Shown here in pieces: positions 1 to 10,668 of a DNA stretch of 64,000 bases. The position numbers and the translations under genes were made by a program. Under the pieces are notes generated by a model. It was not told the DNA's origin. It did not search any database and worked only from the letters and a program-made list of their open reading frames with translations. Each line of letters opens with the position of its first letter. The first letter of the stretch is position 1. The stretch is from Sclerotinia nivalis. Lineage: Eukaryota > Ascomycota > Leotiomycetes > Helotiales > Sclerotiniaceae. The stretch covers positions 1 to 64,000 of the forward strand of contig JAPEIS010000004.1 in assembly GCA_029531795.1 (NCBI GenBank), given 5' to 3'.

Positions 1-110
1 CTAACCCTAACCCTAACCCTAACCCTAACCCTAACCCTAACCCTAACCCTAACCCTAACCCTAACCCTAACCCTAACCCTAACCCTAACCCTAACCCTAA
101 CCCTAACCCT
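1..110 (+). repeat. Telomere repeat array (CCCTAA)n
   Basis: About 18 perfect copies of CCCTAA run from the first base to 110 and then stop abruptly at GGCAGCGACG. On a left chromosome end the C-rich strand reads 5' to 3' toward the centromere, so base 1 is a true chromosome end and the whole window is subtelomeric. The 6-bp unit is the TTAGGG type used by most filamentous fungi. Confidence 0.98.
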
Positions 111-1040
111 GGCAGCGACGACTATAGATATGTCTGATACTAGAGCTTACATAATAGGAAAGGGCGGCTTAATACAATCTAAGCTCGCTGTCGTGCATGT
201 ATATGTATGTTATATCAATGTCTATTCAGATAAAGACAGTTCTTGTGAAAGTGTATTATTTAATTGATATTATCGAGAGATTTCATGCATTATTATGTAG
301 ATATTATGAGATTATTTATGATGAGATTTATGGTTTAGGTGTTAATAGGGCTGCTATGCTTTAGATGGTTGTGAAAGCTATTAATGATATTGCTGGACCA
401 GACGGTTTAATGCCTACTTTATTTGTTTTTGGCATATTCCTCTACATAATTGAGACTAATCCTTCAATATCTATTATTTAATAACGAGCTGCTGTAATCT
501 CTAAAGCTATAACAGAGATTCGCAAATTGTATAGTTCTATAAAAGTATAAGAAGCTATAAATACATATAACAGCTCTTTAATTACAGCACTTTATGATTT
601 GTTATTGAATAGTATTATTTTAGTTTGAAGAGAGGGTAATAGTATTGCTTTTAGTGAATGGAAAGGACCTTTTTTATTCCTTAGCATGAATAGAGAAATA
701 TGTATATTCGACTTACCTTATAGATCTATAAGATTTAGATCTATCACGGTGCAAGGGATAGGTACTAGGTAAGATGTATGATATTCTACAAGGAGTGAAG
801 AAGGAAGCGGAGAGGCGCTGACTATATAGAGGGTGGATGCCTAAGGCATCCACATAACTACATATTGAACCCGTGACACCAAGGTAAAGACCGTCATGTG
901 GATACCACCACACATAAAAAAAAACCCCCTTCCTTCTAAGAAATTAAAGCCAACAAATCCCAACCATCCCCAAGTGCCACCCCCACAGAAACCAATCATC
1001 CCCAAAAACTCTCCTCTGCTATCCTTCTCAAGTCTCCAAT
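111..1040. other. Telomere-adjacent DNA without a recognisable gene
   Basis: The part from about 190 to 700 is AT-rich and full of stops in every frame, as expected for RIP-decayed repeat DNA. From about 720 to 1040 the base composition is normal, but the short open frames overlap each other on both strands and match no family that I recognise. The 3' flank of the secreted-protein gene lies at its right edge. Confidence 0.6.
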
Positions 1041-1402
1041 CTAACAGAAATCATCACCCTGCTTTCCATTGCCCAACCAGTTACACTTTGGCGAGCAAAC
1101 CTGGACATAGCTAATCCAGCCATCGGCAAGGCAGTTGAAGAGTCCTTCTTTGATGTTGTGGTCGTCGTTGGCGTTGATGCCGTTTGCGACGAGGGTTTGT
1201 TGGATGGTGTATTTGTAGTTTCCTGGTGATATTGTTAGTGGATTATCTTGAAAGGGAGAGATTAAAAAGAAGGAAGGAAAGAAGGAGGTGTACCCTTGGA
1301 AAGAAGGTCAGATCCGCAGTATCTGAAGCCCTTGATACAGTTGTCGGCGAAGACGGTGGTTGCTAAGGCAGACACAACGATGGTGAGGGTGGCGAATTGC
1401 AT
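1041..1402 (-). CDS. Small secreted cysteine-rich protein, two exons
   Basis: The gene is read from 1402 to 1294, then, after a 71-nt intron (1293-1223, donor GTACAC, acceptor ACCAG), from 1222 to 1041. The spliced product has 96 residues. Residues 1-19 form a clear signal peptide (MQFATLTIVVSALATTVFA, cut before DN). The mature 77-residue protein has six cysteines (22, 29, 67, 79, 83, 96), enough for three disulfides, and ends in Cys. Its pattern DNCIKG..YCG near the start and a Cys-final tail match a widespread family of fungal small secreted proteins of unknown role that often look like effectors. The reading frame is intact and both splice sites are canonical. It is only 1 kb from the telomere repeats. 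No in-frame stop or RIP signature is visible, unlike most of the neighbourhood. Function is unknown. Confidence 0.85.
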
Positions 1403-2378
1403 GGTGATGTTTGGATGGTTGGTTGGAAGGTTGGAAAGGTGGTTGCTGGTGTGAGTGTAGATGTGAGTGTGTAGATGAGTGATGATGATGATGATGATGA
1501 TGAGAGAAGATAGAGAAGGAAATCGCTACCTCTTTCTACATTTCTCTACAAACGTGCCGCTAGGTGCCCCGCTGACTGCATATAGATTTGGGGTCAAGCC
1601 AAGCTGCTTTGCATCGTCGTATGCCAAGAGCCAATCCATAGCTCTGAATTGTCTCGGGTAAACGGTTCAACTTAAAAGGTGAGGTGAAGATCAACGGATT
1701 TCAGTCTCTGTTGGCAACTTATAAGGGTGATTGCCTTTCAGTTCATACCTTGAAACTTGGCAAGAAGCTGGTAAGATATTTTCATCTTCTCATCCTTTGC
1801 CAACAATCCTTCTATGTGGACTAATGGAACTTTCAGGTATTTCTGGAGGTATTATACGAGTCTGACATTCTGATAGATTTAGTTAGGTCTTAAGTGTTAG
1901 CTTCACCTGTTTTTGAAGTTTTTACCGGTATTTGATTTTTTAGAGTCTTGTGATATCGACGTGATATTGCTTAGTGTACTTCTGCAGATCTCGTTTTAAA
2001 AACACACTTGAATTTCTCTCTGTTGTACAGCTTAGTGTACTTCGAGATCTTATTGCAAAATATACTTAAAATTTCTGCCTGTCGTACCGGGGGGGGGTGG
2101 GTGCAGAAGAAGCGGTGAAGCTTCCCCATCGACGCTGGGATGGATGTTACGAGAAAGTCAATGACCCCTTGCAAGGCCGACATCTCACATGCCGCTGGGC
2201 AGCGTTGGGCAGCGACTCAGGCAGCGGTGTATATAGTAAATCCCTTATTACTTGGTGGAAGGGATAAACAGTTATACCCCTGCTCAAAGGGGCTGTTTCT
2301 AGTGCATTCTACGCAACCAATGATTTAACATTCCAACTATAGAGGTTCCAACTCCCGAAGCACGAATCGAGACTACAC
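1403..2378. other. Upstream region of the secreted-protein gene, no further gene seen
   Basis: Normal base composition with short low-complexity tracts: an ATG/GAT microsatellite at about 1479-1502 and a run of nine G at about 2089. Short open frames at 1479, 1971 and 2140 are not supported by family resemblance. The promoter of the secreted-protein gene must lie just right of 1402. Confidence 0.45.
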
Positions 2379-2462
2379 GGGAGGGCGATGGACTAAACAT
2401 CTGTACGTGGTGCCCTCTACCAATCTATAGCTCTTAGGAGTCTATAGAGCCAAGATTCAGTC
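2379..2462 (+). mobile_element. LINE 3'-end fragment, degenerate
   Basis: This stretch aligns by eye, in the same orientation, with bases 28297-28377 near the end of the full LINE. Shared blocks include GTGGTGCCCTCTAC, GGAGGGCGA and GAGCCAAGATT (GAGCTAAGATT in the LINE). Roughly three quarters of the bases agree. It is the remains of a 5'-truncated LINE insertion, or of the host sequence picked up by that LINE. Confidence 0.6.
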
Positions 2463-3491
2463 AAGTGCAGCGAGTGTGGGATCCGTTTTGGGGGGGGGGA
2501 TGGCCTTCCGCGGAGGGTGAAATTCTTTTTCACTTCAATACGGTCAACACAACAACGCAATCTGAGCAGTAGAGGAGGACAACGTCTCTTTTCTCCTAAG
2601 CTGAGTGCTCGGGGGTCACAATCTGAGCGCTTGGAGGGAGCTCTCGATATTCTACGGCAAAGAATACCGCTGTGCTAATCTATTTTTAATCAATTAAGTT
2701 AGAATACTAATTGATTAATTTGATTGATTCTTTGACACACTGGCTCAGCCCAACCTATGCATGTTTTGTTTTCTACAGATCTAGAAAATCTGCATTGAAC
2801 AGCATGAGTATTAGGAAGTCTTCATACTGCTTTTCAACATGTTGAGTTCCTTCATGTCATCTGATACCGCTCATCCATATATGAAACCTTCCACAGTCTC
2901 CTGACCGCTCATACTAAGATATGACCACATTCTCACTCCCTTGGATCATTCCTGCAGAAACCAGCATACACGAACATATTACCTAACTCTCATCTTCTGA
3001 TTTAACTCGTTTCTGGGTCAAAAGCCAGTTTATCTCACCGCGAACTTCCAAGACAAAAATATGTAGTACCTCAGCCTAACAGTACCGCAAGATGCAGTGC
3101 CACCACGCTTCCCGCCAAGACTCCTATCCAGCATTTTGGCGCAAGTATCTTGATTTGTTAATTTACGACAAATCAAGTGATGATTCCTGAAAACTACATT
3201 CGCTAGTACTAGAAATTGGACAAATTTGTACTGCCGACGTGCATATCCCCGCACGCAGAGCGGTTCGGACCTCAGCTCTCGGGTAATATCGGTAGTTGCC
3301 GTGCAGCAGAGATTGTGACACAAAACCCAATTAATGTAGGGCCCAGCTAAATCAACTCCAAGCAGTTTGCCGATCAATTGCCGGCGTGCATGTATGAACC
3401 TCGCGTCACAGTACTAATTTGTTCTTTCAACAAACGAATCTTACTCGTATTAATCATTTGTATTGTATAAGAGTAACATCTTGCATCTTAC
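2463..3491. other. No gene recognised
   Basis: Normal-composition DNA. A 115-codon open frame on the minus strand (3377-3030) has no recognisable domain. If the DUF6594-like gene to the right were intact, its later exons should lie here on the minus strand, but I could not find a second DUF6594 block in any frame; several short A/T tracts suggest decay. Confidence 0.4.
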
Positions 3492-3834
3492 CATATTCAG
3501 CCAGAGATGTTTCAATTTCAGATAAGAGGGAATTGCGAGCTAAATTCTTATCGGATCGACTCTGACCAAGAAAAAGAGGACACACCTCATTCTGATCAAT
3601 TTCATCCAGGCGCTGTTCTAGCAAGGACAATTTGTCTTGTTTTAAAAGAAGTAAACGAGCACGTAATCTGGGGAAACGTCGACATAGAAAAAATGATTCA
3701 TGGGTCGAAATAAGGGCAGAAAACTGAGGATAACCTGATCTATAATCCTGAACTAGATAATATTAGTATAGAGCTTCATAAGTTCGATCAATGCAGGCTT
3801 TTATACTTCGTTTTGTAGGTAGAGTACTTTGCAT
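3492..3834 (-). pseudogene. N-terminal fragment of a DUF6594-type protein
   Basis: From an ATG at 3834 the reading runs 28 nt to 3807, crosses a plausible 54-nt intron (3806-3753; GTATAA donor, TACTAAT branch-like site, CTAG acceptor) and continues open from 3752 to 3492, where a good donor GTAAGA follows. The predicted protein contains the typical start of the fungal DUF6594 family: a Gly-Tyr-Pro motif followed by ALIS, then RFPRLRARLLLLKQDKLSLLE, an Asp/Glu-rich helix and LFLGQSR. Without the first intron there is an in-frame TAA at 3765. In the family this block is followed by long helices and C-terminal transmembrane segments. None of these is visible downstream (3491-3000), so I call it a truncated remnant. 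Function of the family is unknown. Confidence 0.55.
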
Positions 3835-4344
3835 TTTAGATTTCTCAAATTTTCAATTGTCGCGAAAATGAATATTGATACTGCAATCTAATCTAATCGC
3901 GGGGTTCCCTTTCTCCACATATCATGCGACTTTAGCTTTGTCAGAAGTAGCCGAACACCCGCGTACTGGCACACGCTATATTAGTGAAAGCCTAAGAATA
4001 TGCCTAATTATCCATCCCACCAAGCCCCACTCACCGAGTAACGCCATTATGCAGGAAATCAATAAAGTAACGGATAAATCTACCTTTCAGCTGAGCGTAC
4101 TGATGCAACAAGCATCTTCTAATTGGCACGAAACAGACATACAATAATTGATCCTTGAACATTCCGCCTGATCAACCTAACAATAGTTTTCGGAGATTAC
4201 AGTGTAATCGGGTTTTTTTTGGGTGATGAAATTAAGGTTTGGTCCGTGCAGGAATACGGTGTAATCTGATTAACCCCAAGCTCACAAATCCCATCCACAC
4301 AAGTATCTAATTCATTTAAAAATCGCAAGATATCAAGTACAGTC
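3835..4344. other. Spacer with short palindromes
   Basis: No convincing gene. A 90-codon frame at 3875-4147 shows no domain. Near the right end there is a 15-base palindrome with a one-base centre (GATTACA-G-TGTAATC, about 4195-4209) and a related GGTGTAATC at about 4259. This region should contain the 5' flank of the truncated OrsD-like gene. Confidence 0.4.
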
Positions 4345-4576
4345 ATGGTACAACCTATCCCTCAAGAATTAACTCATTTGGTAGCATTGAATGTTGAGTT
4401 CAACGTGTTGATTTGTATTCTGTGCAAGTTTGCAGTTGCCCCAAGCGCCATTGTCCGACACTTGCGGGACCAACACAAGACCGATATTAAATTACGAAAG
4501 CAAGTCGATGAATACATTCGGGAGTTCCCATTTGTATACAATCATATGACAGTTATATTACCAGGGGATAAATCCT
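4345..4576 (+). pseudogene. N-terminal fragment of an OrsD-like zinc-finger gene
   Basis: An open frame starts at ATG 4345. It encodes a CxxC...H(3-5)H finger (C-I-L-C ... H-L-R-D-Q-H) within the sequence type found at the start of fungal OrsD-like (formerly DUF3505) proteins, and continues through REFPFVYNHMTVILPGDKS. The similarity stops at about 4574, exactly where the sequence CTACCCCTTAT begins; that same sequence also opens the second copy of the neighbouring helicase (about 33000, minus). The remainder of the OrsD-like gene is absent. This looks like an insertion of the helicase unit into, or a recombination within, an older gene. The role of these proteins is unsettled; many occur as multicopy genes near fungal chromosome ends. 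Confidence 0.6.
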
Positions 4577-4774
4577 ACCCCTTATGCGAGGGGCTTTTTC
4601 CGACGGGAAAAGTGTGCACGGCCTTTTTTTGTACGGGAAATTAACCCTATTACCCCGCATGGAATCGACTTTTCGATGGGAAAAGTTTCGATGGGAAAAG
4701 TGTTTTCTCCCGGGCCCTTCTCGGGGTCTTTCACAACCTCTCTCCCATCAAAAGTGGCATCATCTTCATCCAGC
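4577..4774 (+). promoter_or_regulatory. 5' leader of helicase gene with GGGAAA repeats
   Basis: This stretch between the element boundary and the likely start codon carries repeated GGGAAAAGT/GGGAAA blocks. The reverse copy at about 33000-32880 begins with the same CTACCCCTTAT sequence, shares GTGCACGGCC and also has GGGAAA blocks, so the leader belongs to the helicase unit and not to the flank. It is probably the untranslated leader/promoter of the helicase gene; no TATA-type signal is clear. Confidence 0.5.
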
Positions 4775-7700
4775 ATGGCGAGCGAACTCGCTTACAACGT
4801 TACGCATCAGGTTTTGATCTGTACGCGATGTCAGACGTGTATCATCCCCGGGGCCAGAAGTATTGAGCGACACCTTCGAAATCAACCCCACCACTTGTCA
4901 GGGGACGTGCTCAAGGCTCAATTGACCTACACCAACACCTTAACCCTGAAGACGAAGGAGGAATTGCGCGAACAGAAACCTCCTAATGGTACCCCTCAAT
5001 TGGAGCACCTCAAGGCCTTTCGAGGCTTCGAATGTTCATTGTGCCATGCCTTTCTAACGATCCATCTCCCGCGAATGCGGCACCACATGAGCACTCACAG
5101 TCGGAAAGCCAACGAGCACAAAACTGCCCCGCTCTGGCAGGAGTGTTTATTGCAAACTTATTTTACTGCTGGAGGTCATATCGATTATTTTCGGGTTGTT
5201 GAGGATGCTGCAGCTAACAATAATGGAGGTGGTGACGAAGTTCCTCTGACACAGCCGGAGAAGGACTCATTCAACAAGATTGAGCGAAATTTATTGGATA
5301 TCAAAAAGGATCTTTACAAGGAAGCCGGCGTTGTTCGGGATATTAAAGAATCTCGGGCTGAGAGGGTACCGTGGTTGCACGATGTCACCAAATTCCCCTT
5401 TCACTTGGCTCACTTAAAAGACGAGGAGATTTGGGACTCATATAAGCTACCATCGAAGAAGGAATTGGATGGAGATTGCACCGAGGCGGAAGACCCTCGA
5501 CTCGTTCGCATTCTCAATGCCGCGGAGGCCATGATGCGAGATGCCTATCAATTGTGCTCCGATGCATCCCCCGATCGAAAGATGACCCAACAGCGAGCCA
5601 ATATCCTCAATGAATTTTACGCGGGAGCGAGCGGCAAAGCGGATGGGTTTCGATATCACAAGAATGCTTCGACGCTGGTCAAGTATTTTCTCATTGGCAA
5701 GCAACTCTTGGTGTATTACTATCGTGTGGTGTATTTGGAGGATGGTTTTTTCACCACCACTCAACCGGATCAAAAGTTGCCACGTGATATCATCGAGCCT
5801 ACCTCTGCGCAGATTCGAATCATGGATGAAATTATGGAAGCCTTGAATATTGAAGATCCCGACGAATCAGAATTGGCTTTGAAGCATACCATTCGACGAT
5901 TGTATCTTGCTTTGATTTGTCATTCGATTGGAAGTGTAGCATTCAAATCACCTGTCTTGAGTTTTTGTGCCATGAAGAGTCGGATGATTTATGGTCATGG
6001 ATTATAGGAAGAGCCGGGGAATTTTAACAGTCGCTTATCGGCTCTCACATAGACAACACAACTCATCCTCTTTGATTATATTTGCTTTCACAAGCAAGAG
6101 GATGAAGATCAAATTCCTATCCTCCTCGCCACACTCTGCAAGAAATTCTTTCAACAATTAGCCGAAACCCCTTTCGGTTACATTCTTCAATAGCGCTTAT
6201 ACTTATTCAAAATGGGAAAAACTTCCATCACCAAACATCAAGCTCAATGGTCTTTGGATCAGCAGATGGTAGAGTATCGCAGGGTAGAAATATCCATAAC
6301 ACAAATCTCGGATCTAGTCCTTTCGGAATATCAACAAGCTCACTCTTTACTTTATGGTGAGCTTTTATTTGGTATCCAAGATTTAATTTCTATAGTTTCG
6401 TAGAGGATAAAGAATGATTTAGACTCGGAGGACTTTGGGGATTCTTGGCTTTCTCACTCTTACAATTCGGAATTTTTGGAAGGAGCGGATCTAGCACTCT
6501 TTCGACATATCAAGGCTAATCCTAAATTGCGAGCGACCTTCTTCAAAGTTAATCAAGATGGAGGACTTGCTTTGTGTTCTAAGGCTATGAAGATTTACGA
6601 AGTACAAGCACAAGAATTCCTGAAGCGAATTTTAATCCTCTGTCACATTGCCCCTGGTCCACCCTTACGAGAGCCCGAATTACTTTCCGTGATGTAGCGC
6701 AATATGGCACGGCAGCGACATATCTTTATCTGGGAAAAGTTGGTCATGATTTATACTCAATATCATAAAGGTCAACAACAATCGGGGGCTTACAAGAATA
6801 ATATTCGATTTCTTCCCAAGGCCATTGGGAACTTGTTACTTACTTATATTGCATACGTCATCCCACTTCGACAAATCTTTCTTCGACAAGAAGATTCGAC
6901 CGCTTTGATTTCTCCTTACCTCTAGTCCAGATTGGATGGGACTGTGTAGATGAATGGAACTATTTCGATTTGTTTACGTAAAGCATGCACTCGAGCTCAG
7001 GTTCCTACACTACACACTTCCAACTAACGACAATTCGCCGCTTCCATCACGAAAAAGAAATTCACGACAAGGGAGCAAGCCAACTTTGATCTGGATCATA
7101 CTCCTGGGGATTCCATTGAAGATGAGTTAGATTTGAGAGTGTTGGCTGAATTTAGCAATCACAGCTTTCAAACTTTCAATGTGGCATATACTGGGACGAC
7201 GAATCTCACCATGAATACCCTCCTCCATCGAGGCTTTCGGGCTTCCGATAGTTGGCGTTCCCTCTTTCGATTTGATCACATCTTGCAAGGGAAGCGACCA
7301 TCGAGTCCATCGGATGCTTTGATGATGCAAGCGGCGAAGCGGAGTCGATTTCGTCAAAGGCAAGGTTACTCGGAAGAAGATTTGCTTCAAGTTGCCCAAA
7401 GGTTGTATCACTCACCCACCTTCCAGTTTCGTCGACCGGGTCAGCATCGTAGGGTGATGACTACTTTTGGTGCACCATTCAACGAACAAATCATTTTGAT
7501 CTTGGGGACAGGTTCGGGCAAGACTTTAATTCCCATGCTTAGTGCAAGCCTCCCGGATGCTGGTACGACGATTATGATCATCCCCATAGTAGCGTTGCGA
7601 GTTGATATGATTAAACGTTTTGAGGCGGTTGGCATTCCATCTTTAGTCTGATCTATCGAGTGTAGGGAAGCCCCTCCTTTGGTGATTGTATCAGCTGAAG

Positions 7701-9160
7701 CCGTTTGTAACGATTCCTTTCTCGAATACACTCAAGGGTTAGCTCTTCGACAAAAATTGGATCGAATTATCATTGACGAGTGTCACCTCACCATTACCAC
7801 AAATGATTATCGACCTTGCATGACTCAGGTGGGGTGGTTTATTCGACAAATTCGGACTCAAACGATTTAGTTAAATGCTACTCTCCCCCCGGTGATGCAG
7901 GAACTCTTCATTGAGCAAAATCAATTGGTTCACCCTAAGATCATTCGGGAGTCGACCAATCGATCGAATCTTCAATATCTGGTGAGTTATGGAAATACGT
8001 TGGAATCCCTGATTGAGAAAGCGATTGAATTAGTTCACATGTGTTGGCCTGATGAGACTATCTTTGATCAGAATCGTGATAAGATTATTGTTTATTGTCG
8101 GACTCGAGATATAGCTCGTAGTGTAGCGGAATTGATGAACTGTCCTCTGTACACGTCGGAATCGGGTACTGTTCAAGAAAAGGCGGAGATTATTAATAAG
8201 TGGCTTTCCAATCGCAATCAACCAATGATTGCTGCCACATCGGCTCTCGGGATTGGATTTGATTACCCTCACATTCGATGGATCATTCACCTTGATGCCC
8301 CGGAGCGAGTGACGGCTTTCTCCCAAGAGTCGGGTCGCGCAGGTCGAGATGGTAAGAAAGCTTCGTCCATTATTTTATTAAGTTCCACGTGGAGACCACC
8401 ACGTGATACCTTTCTTCAACCCGATCAAGCTGCTATGCACTTGTATCTCACTCAACAACATTGCTCACGGGGGGTCCTCAGCCAATTTCTCGATGCTCCT
8501 TCGGATTGGCGTTGGTGCATGTCAAGTGATGAGGTATGTCAAGCGTGTAAGGAACCACATCAAGACCCTCGCCCTTTTCATTTGACATACACTTTGGATC
8601 CACCCGAGGCCGAAGCAGAAGCAGAAGCAGAGGCAGAGGCAGCAGCAATCTTTACCGGTCCTCAAGAGGTTCGAGCACAAGATTTTCGAGGGGATCAAAT
8701 TTGGGATAAGTATGAAAGAGACCTTCTACTCCTAAAAGATATTTGTCTCTATTGTCGAATTCAGAGTCGTCGATTTGATCACGCTACCCTTAAATGTTCT
8801 CAACGATTTCATTGGATGAATCCTAAGGGGGAAGCTTTACAGGCTTGCCGATTTGGTAAGAAAGAATGGATTTCATCATATGTTGCATGTTGGACTTGCT
8901 ACCAACCACAAAATATTTGTCGAGTAGCTGATCCCGATCATGATGAAGAGGAGTGTCGATTTCCTGATATGGTCCTACCAATTTGTGTAGGAATATATAA
9001 GAAGGTAGGTGGCTTGCAGTGGCTTCAGCGGCACTTTCAGCGAACCTTTGAGGCTGAGCTTGAATATATGCTTTGGCTTGGGGAAACGACCCGTCTCGGA
9101 GGAAACGCGTGTATTCAAGCTAATTGCGTTGCTGTCATTGCCATCCAGGAGTTGGAGTGA
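4775..9160 (+). pseudogene. Subtelomeric Zn-finger/recombinase-like/RecQ helicase gene, copy 1 (in-frame stops)
   Basis: One frame runs from ATG 4775 to TGA 9158-9160 (about 1460 codons) with no frameshift but ten internal stops: at 6005, 6050, 6191, 6401, 6695, 6923, 6947, 7025, 7649 and 7868. Domains in order: two CxxC..H fingers (about residues 10-120); a long helical region; a tyrosine-recombinase-like block with PPLREPELLSVM (candidate catalytic Arg), HKGQQQSGAYK and NHSFQTFNVAYTG (candidate His/Tyr; 6650-7200); then a RecQ-type SF2 helicase with GTGSGKT (motif I, 7510), IDECH (motif II, 7773), ATLPP (motif III) and QESGRAGRDG (motif VI, 8320). A (GAA/GCA) run codes an Ala/Glu repeat near 8610. 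The tail has CQAC, CLYC, CWTC pairs, probably metal binding. It belongs with fungal telomere-linked helicases. Most stops are explained by single transitions of Trp or Gln codons. ATG 4676 is an alternative start. Confidence 0.85.
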
Positions 9161-9305
9161 GATAAAGAGATTCGAGTGAGATCAAGAAGGTTGCGTGAGA
9201 TAAAGAAATTCGCGTGAGATGAAGAAATGCAAGTGAGATAAAGAAATTCCAGTGAGATAAAGGAGGTAGAGGAAGATAAAGAAGGTAGAGGAAGAAAAAG
9301 AAAAT
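9156..9305 (+). repeat. 19-bp minisatellite at the helicase 3' end
   Basis: GTGAGATAAAGAAATTC-like units start at 9156, 9176, 9195, 9214, 9233 and 9252, a spacing of 19-20 bp, and degrade into AGGAAGATAAAGAAGGTAG units. The stop codon of the helicase frame lies inside the first unit, so the repeat begins precisely at the end of the coding region. Confidence 0.85.
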
Positions 9306-9434
9306 AAAGGAATTGAAGAAGGGTGATACAATATTCATTGTCGTTCGTTTCACCTGCCCATGGTTGGGGTAATCGAGTCTTGAATGTATTATCTCGAGGT
9401 GAATGAATTCTTTGAGAGTAGGTCAATAAGTAAA

Positions 9435-9530
9435 TTTACCATGATTTTACTATAGTCAATTTTACTGTAGTCAACTTTACCACCGTCAACTTTACCACCA
9501 CTTTACTATAGTCAGCTTTACCATTAGCAA
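9435..9530 (+). repeat. Short imperfect tandem repeat TTTACTATAGTCAA
   Basis: About six imperfect units built on TTTACYATAGTCAA/TTTACCACCGTCAAC. Nothing codes here. It is followed by AT-rich sequence containing a duplicated block (ATAAATGATTGAAAAAGATA with ACCGCTAAG, seen twice between 9610 and 9700). Confidence 0.7.
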
Positions 9531-9702
9531 TACACATCAGATAAGTTAAAGATCATATTTATATAAATATTAAAAATCAAAGAGAAAGCGCTAAATGGTT
9601 CAGGAAAGAAAAAAAAATGATATAAATAATTGAAAAAGATAACCGCTAAGTGGTTAAGAAAAAAAAAGGCATAAATGATTGAAAAAGATAACCGCTAAGT
9701 AA

Positions 9703-9738
9703 CTAACTATTATTCTAAGGAATTTTTTGCCGGTCACC
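9703..9738 (+). repeat. Terminal sequence of helicase copy 2 (left end)
   Basis: Begins CTAACTATTATTCTAAGG and continues through a T-rich stretch to GGTCACC. The reverse complement of 19890-19925 matches it over about 36 bp with three differences. Because the two helicase genes inside converge, this sequence marks the outer 5' end of each. The same CTAACTATTATT start is found beside the reverse helicase copy at 33.09 kb and again at 33.99 kb. Confidence 0.85.
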
Positions 9739-9768
9739 AACCCTAGTGCCCATTTTTGACAGGGGGCT

Positions 9769-10375
9769 GGTGACCAGCCAAAAAGTCACCAATTGGTCAC
9801 CAACCCTACAGGATTCAATTTGGATCTTTTCGAAAATCTGAAAAAGGGTTTGAATAGAGATTCAATTGAATTATATTAATATGAAATCAGAATTGAATTT
9901 TCTTTTAAATTGATCGATCTGTAGTGTTAACCCTAAAGATCGAATTTGAATGATATCGAAAAACGCTTGGACAATTTCGAAAAAATGAGAGTGGTGACCG
10001 GCAAAAAGTCATCAATTGGTCACCAACCCTACAGGATTCAATTTGGATCTTTTCGAAAATCTAAAAAAGGGATTGAATTGGAATTCAATTGAATTATAAT
10101 TATTCGAAATCAGATCGAAATTATCTTTCAAATTGATTGATTTGTACTGTTAACCCTAAAGATCGAATTTGAATGATATCGAAAAACGCTTGGATAATTT
10201 CGAAAAAATAAGAGTGGTGACCAGCAAAAAGTCACCAATTGGTCACCAACCCTACAGGATTCAATTTGAATCTTTTCGAAAATCTGAAAAGAGGATTGAA
10301 TTCCAATTTAATTGAATTATATTTATTCGAAAACAGAATTGAATTATCTTTTGAATTGATTGATGAATACTTCTT
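9769..10375 (+). repeat. 223-bp tandem repeat, about 2.7 copies
   Basis: Units begin with GGTGACC at 9769, 9993 and 10216 (224 and 223 bp apart). Each holds the inverted pair GGTGACC...GGTCACC around AAAAAGTCACCAATT, the block ACAGGATTCAATTTG, and, in the two complete units, one TTAACCCTAA (9927, 10150), a telomere-like decamer. Related units lie in inverted orientation at 19.6-19.87 kb. Confidence 0.9.
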
Positions 10376-10668
10376 TTTAGATATAGCTTTATTTTGAAGT
10401 TCAATATAGAATTTGTTTAAAGCTTAGACTTTTTGGTAAGGATTTCTTGGGGTTATTGCTATAGCAACGAATAGTAAACAATGAGATTTATTTATATCAA
10501 AGTTTTGTTCTGATTTCAACTCTTTAGAATTCAATTTTAAATCGAATCTTTTAAAACCCTCAAATCTTTCAAGCCCTCAAATCTTTCAAAGCTTTTAAAT
10601 CTATTCAATCCCAATCCCTATTCAATCCCAATCCAACTTTCAACTCCTTCAAATCAATATCAACAAAA
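10376..10668 (+). promoter_or_regulatory. 5' leader of helicase copy 2
   Basis: This stretch is shared, inverted, with 19020-19450 in front of copy 3. Common blocks include TTGCTATAGCAA and CAATGAGAT. Just before the ATG it is pyrimidine-rich with repeated CTTTCAA/CCCTCAAATC units; the same kind of unit has expanded into a long minisatellite in front of copy 3. It is the likely promoter and leader of the gene at 10669. Confidence 0.5.

Noticed and set aside
3030..3377. 115-codon minus-strand open frame
   Set aside because: No start context, domain or family pattern; its composition does not change at its ends.
9156..9305. Possible CRISPR array in the 19-bp repeats after helicase copy 1
   Set aside because: The units are continuous without unique spacers and the organism is eukaryotic.
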